From Candidatus Bathyarchaeota archaeon (GTDB lineage: Archaea; Thermoproteota; Bathyarchaeia; Bathyarchaeales; SOJC01), in NCBI GenBank assembly GCA_029882535.1, contig JAOUKM010000005.1:1-60809 (forward strand): a DNA stretch of 60,809 nt. The letters are read 5' to 3'. Both the position numbers and the translations under genes were made by a program. Shown piece after piece: positions 25,362-34,500 of the stretch. Under the pieces are notes generated by a model. The model saw nothing but the letters and a program-made list of their open reading frames with translations, had not been told where the DNA came from and ran no database searches. Every line of letters starts with the position of its first letter. Position 1 is the first letter of the stretch.

Positions 25362-26063
25362 GTGAGCAGCCCTCACATCAACACACAATCATGGAGACGA
25401 CAATTTATGTTATACAAGCTTGCTGAGATAGGAGCTTACCATAGAACAGTGAAAGTCTCTACCCAATATCTAGCAGAAAAAACTGGTGTTTCTCAACAAA
25501 CAGCCTCTCGCAACCTTATAGAACTCGACAACCTAGGCTGGATTAAACGGTCAATTACGCCAGAGGGCTGCCTAATCACGTTGGCTGATGTTGGGAAAGC
25601 GCAGTTGAAGAATTTGTATTCAAAGTTAAAAGTCATAATAGAAGCGGCTCACCCAATTTCAGTAACACTTGAAGGCGTAGTGTTTAGCGGTCTAGGCGAA
25701 GGTGCCTACTACGTTAAGCAAGACGGCTACCGAAGACAGTTCATTGAAAAACTTGGATTCGACCCATATCCTGGAACTTTAAACATCAAGTTAACCTCCG
25801 ATTATGACATGAAAACCAAACAAGAGCTGGAAGGCTATCCAGCTATAGAAATCGAAGGCTTCAAAGATGAGTTGCGAACGTTTGGCGCAGTTAAATGCTA
25901 CCCGGCTTTCATAAACAACAAAGTGAAAGCTGTCTTAATGTTTGCTTTTCGAACTCATTACGATTCCTCTGTGTTAGAAATCATCGCGCCTCAATACTTA
26001 CGTAACCAGCTTAAAATTAAGGATGGACAGAAAGTGAAGCTTGAAATCTTCACAATGCCCTAA
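25362..26063 (+). CDS. ribK: CTP-dependent riboflavin kinase with N-terminal HTH (RbkR type)
   Basis: Residues ~10-85 form a winged helix (VSTQYLAEKTGVSQQTASRNL) and residues ~100-233 the archaeal riboflavin kinase domain: GVVFSGLGEGAYYV, GFDPYPGTLNIKL and a C-terminal IIAPQYLRNQLKIKDGQKV. The enzyme phosphorylates riboflavin to FMN using CTP. HTH-fused versions (RbkR) are known to repress riboflavin genes in archaea. The start is GTG at 25362 with AAGGTG seven bases upstream; an in-frame ATG at 25407 would remove part of the HTH. Its stop overlaps that of the convergent rhomboid gene by four bases. FAD synthetase, the next step in the pathway, is encoded at 34887-35363. Confidence 0.92.
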   Translation: MSSPHINTQSWRRQFMLYKLAEIGAYHRTVKVSTQYLAEKTGVSQQTASRNLIELDNLGWIKRSITPEGCLITLADVGKAQLKNLYSKLKVIIEAAHPISVTLEGVVFSGLGEGAYYVKQDGYRRQFIEKLGFDPYPGTLNIKLTSDYDMKTKQELEGYPAIEIEGFKDELRTFGAVKCYPAFINNKVKAVLMFAFRTHYDSSVLEIIAPQYLRNQLKIKDGQKVKLEIFTMP

Positions 26064-26644
26064 TAAACCATTAAGATCTTTCGATTTTTCGCCAACCAAT
26101 ATCCAATTCCTAATCCCGCGACAAGGCCGCCAAAATGAGCTAGTATGTTTGTACCTGCAGAAACGGTAATCAGGAGGAACATAAAAGCGAAAAGCAAAGC
26201 CCCCATCACAGAACGTCCCACCACCTTCCTCAAATACACTATGACGGCACCGAACAATCCGAAGATGGCGCCAGAAGCTCCAGCAGATACTGTTAATGGG
26301 GGTAAGAATAGGCTGAGAAGGTTACCTATTAGCCCTGAGGCTAAGTAGACAGTATAGTACTCGGTGTCGGTGAAGAGTTCTTCTGCTCTTAACCCGAATA
26401 TCAATAGGAAGAACGTATTACTGGCGAGGTGAACTATATCAACGTGAACGAACATGGATGTGATTAGCTGCCACCACCAACCATAATGAAAAACCGCGTA
26501 ACCATACTGGCCATATACCTCTAGGACACTGTCTGCAGTGAAAATGAAGTTGTGCCCTAAGAAAGACGTATAGATGTAAACCGCTAAGTTAATGACCACC
26601 AAGAAGAATGTCGGTGAAAACCCGTAGGTTCTACGTACGTGCAT
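26060..26644 (-). CDS. Rhomboid family intramembrane serine protease
   Basis: The 194-residue protein has six membrane helices and the rhomboid catalytic pattern: HLASNTFF (His/Asn of helix 2, near residues 72-76), GASGAIFG (nucleophile Ser, near 124) and AHFGGLVAG (catalytic His, near 169). Rhomboids cut substrate helices within the membrane and release their outer parts. A small exported peptide with an N-terminal helix is encoded divergently 162 bp away, a possible substrate, but no data support that beyond position and topology. It overlaps the riboflavin kinase stop by four bases. Confidence 0.92.
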   Translation of the reverse strand: MHVRRTYGFSPTFFLVVINLAVYIYTSFLGHNFIFTADSVLEVYGQYGYAVFHYGWWWQLITSMFVHVDIVHLASNTFFLLIFGLRAEELFTDTEYYTVYLASGLIGNLLSLFLPPLTVSAGASGAIFGLFGAVIVYLRKVVGRSVMGALLFAFMFLLITVSAGTNILAHFGGLVAGLGIGYWLAKNRKILMVY

Positions 26645-26713
26645 CTTCTAACCTCCGAAGATTTCATGGTGCTGTAAGTTACCAACTATTTTCTTAGCGC
26701 CTTTATAAAAAGA

Positions 26714-26752
26714 GCGTGCGCAAACAGCGTCTATGTCTTTTAGTTCGCACGC
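26714..26752. repeat. GC-rich inverted repeat upstream of the second exported-peptide gene
   Basis: GCGTGCG (26714-26720) and CGCACGC (26746-26752) are perfect inverted copies with a 25-base loop. A similar pair lies downstream of the same gene (27196-27257). Alternating purine-pyrimidine runs like these recur in several intergenic gaps of the window. Confidence 0.5.
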
Positions 26753-26806
26753 GCAAAATCTTATTAGTCAGGTTAGACTTTTTTTATGTTAAGAGAAGCT
26801 GAGGCT

Positions 26807-27034
26807 ATGAAGAGAGTATTGTTTTTAGCTCTGGGTCTGGTCGCAATCTTTATTCTTGGTTTTTTAATGTTGTACTCATCAAATACTTCAGCTGATTTAA
26901 GCTTCGGGCGTAAACGCACGCCTGGTGGGACATCTGATGATTATGTGCGTGAACATGGGTCATGTACAAATAGTGCTCCAGTTAGAGGACCAGCAACTAT
27001 TCCTAAAAACGGACTGCCAGCTCCCAGTCGGTAA
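26807..27034 (+). CDS. Small exported peptide precursor, copy 2 (75 aa)
   Basis: The product starts MKRVLFLALGLVAIFILGFL, a signal or anchor helix, with a probable cut NTSA/DLSF, leaving ~46 hydrophilic residues that contain one Cys (HGSCTN) and end GPATIPKNGLPAPSR. It matches copy 1 (24115-24312) in its MKR start, ADxxF after the helix and IPxNGxPxxP near the C-terminus, while the middle differs in sequence and length. That pattern, conserved ends with a free middle, is what one expects of a processed peptide family. An upstream ATG at 26786 adds seven polar residues; the ATG at 26807 gives a better signal peptide and the same MKR start as copy 1. Rhomboid protease is its divergent neighbour. 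Confidence 0.6.
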   Translation: MKRVLFLALGLVAIFILGFLMLYSSNTSADLSFGRKRTPGGTSDDYVREHGSCTNSAPVRGPATIPKNGLPAPSR

Positions 27035-27397
27035 ATATTAAAGCAGGTTACGAATGAATTAAAACACCGCGTTAACGAACGATCTTGACAAAACTTTACT
27101 TAATAGTTAAAGTATTCTGTTCGAGTTGAGTGTTAATAGTTCTGTGAAGATTGCAAACTTTTAGTATTCTCTTCTGCCAACGTGTTTGTGAGGGGGCGTG
27201 CGCACGTACTTTCTCCTATCTCTCGAATTTTAGCAATAGCGTGGAAAGAGCGCACGCAACCCAACCCCCACCCTTGAAAAACCCAGAAACACCAAAACCA
27301 TCCTACTCTTCAGGTGATCTGCGCTCAGACTTTACCTTTACTCTGAAAGTTGGGTTATGGGCTTTGTTGGGATTACGCGCACACAGTTAACATGTTG
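27035..27397. other. Intergenic region with a GC-rich hairpin
   Basis: No convincing gene. GCGTGCGC (27196-27203) and GCGCACGC (27250-27257) form a perfect 8-bp inverted repeat with 46 bases between, and the arms extend imperfectly through a G5 run on one side and C runs on the other. The open frames here have compositions unlike the neighbouring proteins. Confidence 0.45.
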
Positions 27398-28141
27398 TCA
27401 GCAATCCCATTCGGCACGAAAGTTTCCGGTGCACCTCACTACGTCGTATATATTGATTGTCCAATCATCATCATGCTTCAAGTCTGCGTACGGGTTCCAG
27501 TTACTGTCTCCTCTTTTAGACCAATAGATACCAGTGATCTTAACGATATCATATATGTCCACATCCCCGTCCCAGTCAACGTCTCCTTTTAACGAACTCA
27601 TCACAGGATGCTCGACTGGATTATAATCTATATTGTTTAAACTGATATTGTGTGGAGGTCCCCCTGTATAGTCGTGCCAATAATTTCCAAGGGTACTATA
27701 GTTCCAACTGTTTGATTAATCATCAGTCTTTATGTTTGACGTGTAAAAGTTGTTGTCGTAAATGATGTTGCTGTTTGATGATTCTAAGTGGATAGCTGTG
27801 GTATCGTATTCTTTGTATTGAATATTGTTATGAGTTATGTTGTTGTTGCAAAAGGATTGTAAATAGACCCCATATTCATTCTCTATGATGCCATTTTCAA
27901 CTAGGGTAGTGTTGTGAGACGATAATAAGTAGACACTGTACGCTGTGTTGCTTTTGACACTGCTGTGAATTATAGTATTGTTGCTTGACCAAAGCATACA
28001 GATTCCATGATAATTGTCTTAAAATCTCGTTGCCTCTATTACAGAGTTCGTTGTAATCACAAAAAGCAGACCTTGAGAGTTATTCGTCAAATTTAAGCCT
28101 TTCACAGTAACGGCCGTAGAGTTTATGATTGCAGTCGTCAT
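27398..28141 (-). pseudogene. Decayed beta-helix (NosD-like) and dockerin surface protein
   Basis: One minus-strand frame runs through this interval but is broken by TAA at 28019-28021 and TAA at 27716-27718. The pieces read as NosD-like beta-helix repeats (SSNNTIIHSSV, NNNITHNNIQY), then the family's closing NYWHDYTGGPP, and a C-terminal dockerin (GDVDWDGDVDIYDIVKITG). The second dockerin loop is degraded (DLKHDDDWTINIYD). The N-terminus, with signal peptide and cohesin as in the intact neighbour at 28224-30488, is missing. It is probably an inactivated paralogue of that gene, in opposite orientation. Because both interruptions are clean in-frame TAA codons without a frameshift, stop readthrough is formally possible but less likely. 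Confidence 0.7.
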
Positions 28142-28223
28142 TTTACTTGCGCGTGCGTAACTAGAACATTTCTGCATAAAGTATATTTTCCAATAGACTC
28201 GTTTAGTATTAGGAGAAAGAACG

Positions 28224-30488
28224 TTGATAAAAAAAGTATTCTCAGGAATAATGATAATTTTACTCATATTTGGCGCAAGTTTGGCTTGCAGAGAGGCAAC
28301 GTCAAATGTTCTTCAGCCTGAATCCACTGAAACTATTGTAAGATTTGAACCCCAATTTCTTAGAGTTTTTGTGAACGGAACATTTACAATAAAAGTGCTC
28401 GTCGAAAATGTTTCATCACTTTACGGCTTTGACATACAAATCACTTGGAACACAACATGCTTAAAATATCTAAATCACACCTCAACAGTCCCAGTAGAAA
28501 TATATACAGGCGGCTTACTCCATGAACCAATATTATGGATTAAGGATGAAGTAAATGAAACAGGCGTGCCTAATGCACAACCAGAGACACGATATCAAAT
28601 AATTATTTCCTCAATGGCTCCAGCACCAACTTTTAATGGAAGCGGCAGTGCTTTCACGATGAATTTTAAAGCCTTAAACCAGACAGGAATAACAACATTA
28701 AATTTCACAAGTATCAAAATAGGCGATCCTGTCGGCCAGCCTATTCTACATGCATCCTTTAATTCTGTTGTAGAAATAACAACACCCACGCAAACCATCA
28801 TTATTCCAGATGATTATTCGACTATCCAAGAAGCTATCAACCATGCAAATGAGGGCGACACGATCTATGCAAGAAATGGAACGTACTACGAAAATGTGGT
28901 TGTAAATAAGACAGTGGCCTTAATTGGAGAAGGAAAGAACAGCACAATCATCGACGGTGACGGAAAAGGCCACGTCATCGATGCAATGGCGAACAATGTG
29001 GTCATCAGAGATTTCACTATAACAAACAGCAAAGAGTGGGACAATGGCATTTATGTTTATACGTGGAACAACATAACTATTCAAAACAACAACATTGTGG
29101 ATAATTTTTTGGGTGTCGAGCTAAGGGAGTCGCTTAACAGTACGCTTAGTAATAACCGTATGATTGGCAACCAACTCAACTTTTTGGTTGGTGGAAGCAA
29201 CCTCTCACACTTCATTCATGATGTTGATTCGTCAAACCTTGTGGACGGTAGGCCAGTTTACTATTGGATTAACCGCAAAAATGAGCACGTCCCCGTTGAC
29301 GCTGGGTATTTGGCGCTCATAAACTGCACAAACATAATGGCTAAAGATCTATACATCAAAAATAACGGCGGCATACTACTGGTCAATACTAACAACTCGA
29401 CAATAACCCAAAACCACATAGAAAGAAACTGGTGTGGCATTATGGTGAGATGGTCTTCTAATAACACTATTTCTCTAAATAACATAACAAGAAACACATG
29501 GGACGGTGTCATTCTCAACCAGTCATTTCATAACACGATTTCTGACAACAACATAACAATAAACTACCAAAGAGGCGTAGTTCTAAGCTACTCATCTTAC
29601 AATATGGTTTATGGAAACAACGTAACAAAAAACCAGCGGGAGGGCTTCGATATTTCGGAATCCATGAACAATACGATTTCTGGTAACAACATATCAGCAA
29701 ACAACTATTATGGGATACTTTTTAGGAATTCATCGTACAATAAAGTTTTCCACAACAATTTCATCAACAACCCAAACGACCAAGTTTGTTCCGTCAACTC
29801 AGTGAACGTTTGGGACGATGGCTATCCTTCTGGTGGAAACTACTGGAGCGATTACGTAGGAATAGACTCCTATCATGGACCATATCAAAACGAGACAGGC
29901 GGTGACGGTATAGGCGATACATCATACCTTATAGACGAAAACAATACAGACACGTATCCGCTCATGAAACCTTACCCTTGGGACCCACACAACATAGGAG
30001 TAACAAGCCTCAAAACTTCAAAAACCATTGCTGGACAAGGATTCGCCGTTAACATAAGCATCACAGTTTTTAATTACGGCACCTCTGTCGAAACTTTTAA
30101 CGTGACCGCTTACGCCAACACCACAGCCATAGCGTCTCAAAACATCACTCTAACAAGCCTAAACTCTACTGCCGTCGCCCTCACTTGGAACACCACAGGT
30201 TGGTCTAAAGGCAACTACACCCTTAACACCTATGCCACCCCAGTCCCAGACGAAAAGGACATCTCTGACAATAACCTTACAAAAGGCTGGGTAGTTATAA
30301 CAATTCCAGGTGATGTTGACGGCGATTTTGACGTTGACATTTACGATGTCGTGAAGATTACTGGCGTTTACCGGTCTAAAATAGGCGATTCAGACTACAA
30401 GCCTAACTCAGACATGAACAGTGACGGCATAATCGACATCTACGACGTAGTCATCTGCACGAGCCACTACGGACAAAAAGACCCATAA
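28224..30488 (+). CDS. Secreted cohesin / beta-helix / CARDB / dockerin protein
   Basis: The 754-residue protein starts with a signal peptide (residues 1-27). A cohesin domain follows at ~38-190 (GTFTIKVLVENVSSLYGFDI; FNGSGSAFTMNFKA), then a right-handed beta-helix of NosD/pectate-lyase type at ~190-580 (YSTIQEAINHANEGDTIYA; many NNxI turns; GGNYWSDY), a CARDB/APHP-like beta domain at ~590-690, and a C-terminal dockerin with two calcium loops (DVDGDFDVDIYD, DMNSDGIIDIYD). Cohesins bind dockerins, so a protein holding both could self-assemble or crosslink its neighbours on the cell surface. The start is TTG at 28224 with AGGAG eight bases upstream. The beta-helix may bind or cut carbohydrate, but no catalytic residues can be assigned. 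Confidence 0.88.
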   Translation: MIKKVFSGIMIILLIFGASLACREATSNVLQPESTETIVRFEPQFLRVFVNGTFTIKVLVENVSSLYGFDIQITWNTTCLKYLNHTSTVPVEIYTGGLLHEPILWIKDEVNETGVPNAQPETRYQIIISSMAPAPTFNGSGSAFTMNFKALNQTGITTLNFTSIKIGDPVGQPILHASFNSVVEITTPTQTIIIPDDYSTIQEAINHANEGDTIYARNGTYYENVVVNKTVALIGEGKNSTIIDGDGKGHVIDAMANNVVIRDFTITNSKEWDNGIYVYTWNNITIQNNNIVDNFLGVELRESLNSTLSNNRMIGNQLNFLVGGSNLSHFIHDVDSSNLVDGRPVYYWINRKNEHVPVDAGYLALINCTNIMAKDLYIKNNGGILLVNTNNSTITQNHIERNWCGIMVRWSSNNTISLNNITRNTWDGVILNQSFHNTISDNNITINYQRGVVLSYSSYNMVYGNNVTKNQREGFDISESMNNTISGNNISANNYYGILFRNSSYNKVFHNNFINNPNDQVCSVNSVNVWDDGYPSGGNYWSDYVGIDSYHGPYQNETGGDGIGDTSYLIDENNTDTYPLMKPYPWDPHNIGVTSLKTSKTIAGQGFAVNISITVFNYGTSVETFNVTAYANTTAIASQNITLTSLNSTAVALTWNTTGWSKGNYTLNTYATPVPDEKDISDNNLTKGWVVITIPGDVDGDFDVDIYDVVKITGVYRSKIGDSDYKPNSDMNSDGIIDIYDVVICTSHYGQKDP

Positions 30489-30712
30489 ACTCCGTTTTTA
30501 TACTATTATCCCTATCCATTGACTTGATATGTGTGCGCGCAAAACGCATACGCTCCTGCACGCATATAGATCTGTGGCATCTGAACGAGGAAAGTTCTCT
30601 GGAGAAAAAAGACATAGGCTTAGCTTTAGGTGTATATATCTTTGCCAAAACTTATATACAATATTCCGCCAAAACTTAAATACGATTCTTCTTCTACAAT
30701 TAATGATGTGGA
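30489..30712 (+). promoter_or_regulatory. Intergenic hairpin and duplicated promoter before the cohesin gene
   Basis: A hairpin TATGTGTGC (30528-30536) / GCACGCATA (30558-30566) follows the dockerin gene by about 40 bases. GCCAAAACTTATATAC (30644-30659) and GCCAAAACTTAAATAC (30668-30683) are near-identical promoter boxes 24 bases apart, giving two predicted starts at about 30680 and 30705, just before the ATG at 30713. Confidence 0.55.
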
Positions 30713-31369
30713 ATGTCAAGGAAAATTTGCGTTATAGCAATTATTTCTTTGCTTTTGTTTGTGTCCTTTAGCCTAAGCATTAGTGTTGGATCCGAAAGCA
30801 ATCCGGAGCTACCTGACAACTATCCTACGATTTGTGTCCTTCCTGCCGAGATAACTGCTGAGGTTGGTGAAACTTTCACAATTAGCGTTGTCGTCTTGGA
30901 TCTTACCGATAACCTTTACGGATTCGACATCGAATTCGAGTGGGACGCCGCTATTATTGAATACATTAGCCACGTCGTCACGGCACCAGTAGAAAGCTAT
31001 GAAGAGGGAGTTCTAAACAGCCCTATTTTATCCGCAATAGATATAGTTGACCCAACTGCCGGAACCTACTTAGTTGCGTATGCTTCAATATCACCTGCTG
31101 AACCATTCAATGGAGACGGTGTTTTCTTTACTATGACCTTTGAAGTGCTCTCCTCATTTAATGAACAGCCATTTCAAATAGTCAGCGCGATGCTCTCCGA
31201 CGACAAAGGCCAGCCCATAATAGATTATTCACACCAAAATCAAGGGGCAACATTCGTGACGGGCGACGAAGTGTGGGAGTTTATACGCCAACGTGAGAAA
31301 GATCCGAAGGCAGAAGGCTGGCTGGAATGGTTTAGGACACAAATGCGGCGACATTGGGGTGTAGGCTAG
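30713..31369 (+). CDS. Secreted single-cohesin protein
   Basis: The 218-residue protein has a signal peptide (residues 1-25) and one cohesin domain at ~38-185 (AEVGETFTISVVVLDLTDNLYGFDIEFEWD; FNGDGVFFTMTFEV). After it comes a short charged, Trp-rich tail (WEFIRQREKDPKAEGWLEWF). It has no dockerin and no membrane anchor, unlike its neighbours, so it could cap or bridge dockerin proteins. Its cohesin resembles those of 28224-30488 and 31592-34792 in the same order of strands. Two duplicated TATA boxes precede it. The role of the tail is unknown. Confidence 0.85.
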   Translation: MSRKICVIAIISLLLFVSFSLSISVGSESNPELPDNYPTICVLPAEITAEVGETFTISVVVLDLTDNLYGFDIEFEWDAAIIEYISHVVTAPVESYEEGVLNSPILSAIDIVDPTAGTYLVAYASISPAEPFNGDGVFFTMTFEVLSSFNEQPFQIVSAMLSDDKGQPIIDYSHQNQGATFVTGDEVWEFIRQREKDPKAEGWLEWFRTQMRRHWGVG

Positions 31370-31591
31370 CACAAACCTCGTTACAACCCAGCGTCATTCC
31401 CCCCCTTTTTTTGTTAAACATTTTCGTTCGAATAATATTAAATTCAACCATGCACATTATTAACAGTGTTCTTTAAGGGAAAAACAACATACATGCGTGA
31501 AAAGTAGCAACGAAGCAGACAAACCATTAAGATAGAAGTTTATTCCATAAAAAATTATATAAAAATTATATCGTAGAAGGAGTTATAGTAG
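31370..31591 (+). promoter_or_regulatory. Intergenic region with tandem TATA boxes before the C25-like protease gene
   Basis: AAAAATTATA occurs twice in direct succession at 31551-31570, about 25-40 bases before the ATG at 31592. AAGGAG at 31577-31582 is the ribosome site. A C8 and T-run at 31398-31413 after the cohesin stop may act as a T-rich terminator. Confidence 0.4.
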
Positions 31592-34500
31592 GTGATGACC
31601 TTGTACAGAAACATACGTGCAACATTGGTTTTTTCGATCTGTTGTTTCATGATTATATCAACAATTTCAACAGGTGTCCTTAGGATCAAACATTTCCAGT
31701 TATCTGATCAAGAAAGTTTCAACTCAGCAACAAAAAGCAAAGATAAAAGCACAGAACGACTTGTGACGCTGACTAAGACTTACACTTTACACAACTCAAT
31801 CATAGTTGATTTGGCTTTTCCCTACCCAATTATGAATAGCCCCCCAAGCTATGATTCTGTTGAAATGCTAGATCTGTCTAAACATGGCGCTCCTGGTGAG
31901 CCAATTCTACCTTTCAAAACAGTCAAGCTTTTGATTCCGCAAGGCAAAGAATTACAGAGCATCAACATCACTCACAGTAATAGAAAAACTTTGGAAGGCA
32001 AGTTTAATCTAGAGTATGGAAAAACACCGCTACCTATTTCTTCTTCTACTCCATTTGTAGACCAACCAAATCAAGAAATCTATAGTTCCACAACACCGTT
32101 TCCTGGAGTATTGCTTTCGCAGGTATCAGAACAATACTTACGAGGTTACAAAATACTTCTACTTACACTTCATCCAGTTCAATATATTCCCAAAACAGGA
32201 GAACTGTTCTATTTCCAGAACGTGACAGTCACCATAAATCTGACGGAGACCAGTGAAATTTCGCTGATGTTCAGAAATTTGCCAAAAGATATTAAACTCG
32301 TTCTAAGCCTAGTGGATAATCCTGAAGCAGTAGAAACATACACTGATACAATAACATCCAGGCGACCGACGAGCATTGTGAATTCATCAGAGTCATACAA
32401 CTACGTAATCATAACAAATGCCGCCTTAAACTCTTCATTCCAACCTCTAGTAGAGGGGAAAGTCCTGAAGGGACTCAACGCAACTACTGTGTTGGTGGAG
32501 GACATTTTGAATGATCCAGACTATTTCTGTAACGGCTTGCATGGCGATGGTTGTGGAAGCCAATTTAATGGAACTGCAGCGCGTATTAGAAATTTCATAA
32601 AAGATGCATATCAAAATTGGGGCGCCGAATATGTTCTGTTAGGTGGAGATAGTGAGATCGTTCCTGTAAGAGGCGTCTACGCCTACGTTGACGATACCAT
32701 AGATCGCAACATTCCATGTGACATGTATTATGGAGCCCTTGATGGAAGTTGGGATAATGATAACGACACTATATTCGGAGAGGGTGTCTTCGATGAAGAG
32801 TCCCCAGAAAATGGAACCGCTGGAGAAGAAGCCGATTTCCTTGCTGAAGTATACATAGGAAGGGCAGCAGTTGAGACGGCGGAAGAGGCAACGAACTTTG
32901 TGAACAAAACTCTGGAGTATGAACAGAGCACTGACGAATCCTACCTCAAGAAGGCCTTGATGATTGGCGAAGAACTTGACGACGAAACCGAAGCCGGAAA
33001 CAGTAAAGACCTTGTCACAGACATAATCCCGCAGTACACGACAAAAAGATTGTACCACAGAGATGGAACATTTAGTGTAGCTGCAGTAATCAATGAACTG
33101 AACAGCGGTACACACATAGTGAACCATAACGGACATGCTAATTCTCAGTCTGTTATGGGAATTGGAACTTCAACTGTCGACAGTCTCACTAATGATAAGT
33201 ATTGCATGATTTACAGTCTGGGTTGTTATGCTGCAGCGTTCGACAAGGATGAGGCAATCGCAGAACATTTCATCTTCAACTCAGGCGGCGCCTTTGCTTT
33301 CATAGGTAATTCAAGGTACGGCTGGTACGTTCCAGGCATGACGATTGGACCTGGAGAAACCTTCGATAGATCATTCTTCTCCGTGTTAAATGGCGGTACA
33401 AGGAATTTAGGCAAAGCGTTGCAACTTTCAAAAGAAAATCAATACAGCCAAAGTGTTGAAAGATGGACTTACTTCAATCTCAATCTTTTGGGAGACCCAG
33501 AAACAGAAATAGTAACTGACCTTATGGCACCTACTGATCATTTTCAAACAGTAACGGACTTGCTTACTTCGCCTTCCCTCGAAGGAGTTGTAGATCTTAA
33601 AGGTACGGCGAAGAGAGGAACAGCTGTTGGAGCGACATTTGCAAACTTCACGATAAAATTTGGAGGAGGAAGATACCCCGCATCTTGGCAGTCTCAAGGA
33701 ATCCAGCTGACCAACAATGGCCAGGACGAGATCGAAGATGACGTGTTGGCTACGTGGAACACAAGTGTGGTCACCCCGGGAATCTATACGCTTAAGCTCA
33801 CAGTGACTGACGAGGAAGGCAGAGTTGGAGAAGACTGGTGGATTGTTCGCGTTATACTGCCGCCCGCTGTTTGTGTGAATCCTCCGACAACCGAAGTTCA
33901 GGCTGGTCAAACTTTCACAGTGAAGATTAATATCACGGAAATAGAAGAACTCTGGAAGTTGGATATTCAAATTAACTGGAACACCACGCTGTTGGACTAT
34001 GTAAGCCACGAAGTAAAAATTCCAGTAGAATACTATTTTGGAGGTGTTTTACACACGCCAGTGACAATTTACAAGAACAAAGTAAACCAAACGACGGGGA
34101 CATATCAAATAGCAGCCGAATCTGAAAGTGGATCTTATCCCTTTACCGGCAGTGGAACCATCTTTGAAATGACTTTCCAAACCAAAGCTAATGGCACAGA
34201 CGTTCTAAAACTATCCAGCACTCTTTTGAACCAATATTTGCAACCTCTCTCCCACGTGAATATAAATGGCATCATTGAAATTGCCCCTGGCATCCACGAC
34301 GTGGAAGTCACAAATATTTCACCTGCTAGGACGGTTACGGGTCAGGGAACTGATCTCAGAATCAACGTGACCGTTTCAAACTACGGTACTTTCGGAGAAA
34401 ACTTTAATGTGACTGCGTACGCAAACGGAACGGTCGTTGGCACAGCCCAAGACTTTGTAGTTAGCAGCAACTGGACAACGATTACCATTATATGGGACAC

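Noticed and set aside
27151-27592. Plus-strand open frames in the gap and across the dockerin relic
   Set aside because: The first spans the GC-rich hairpin and has no ribosome site. The second is the antisense of the dockerin sequence.
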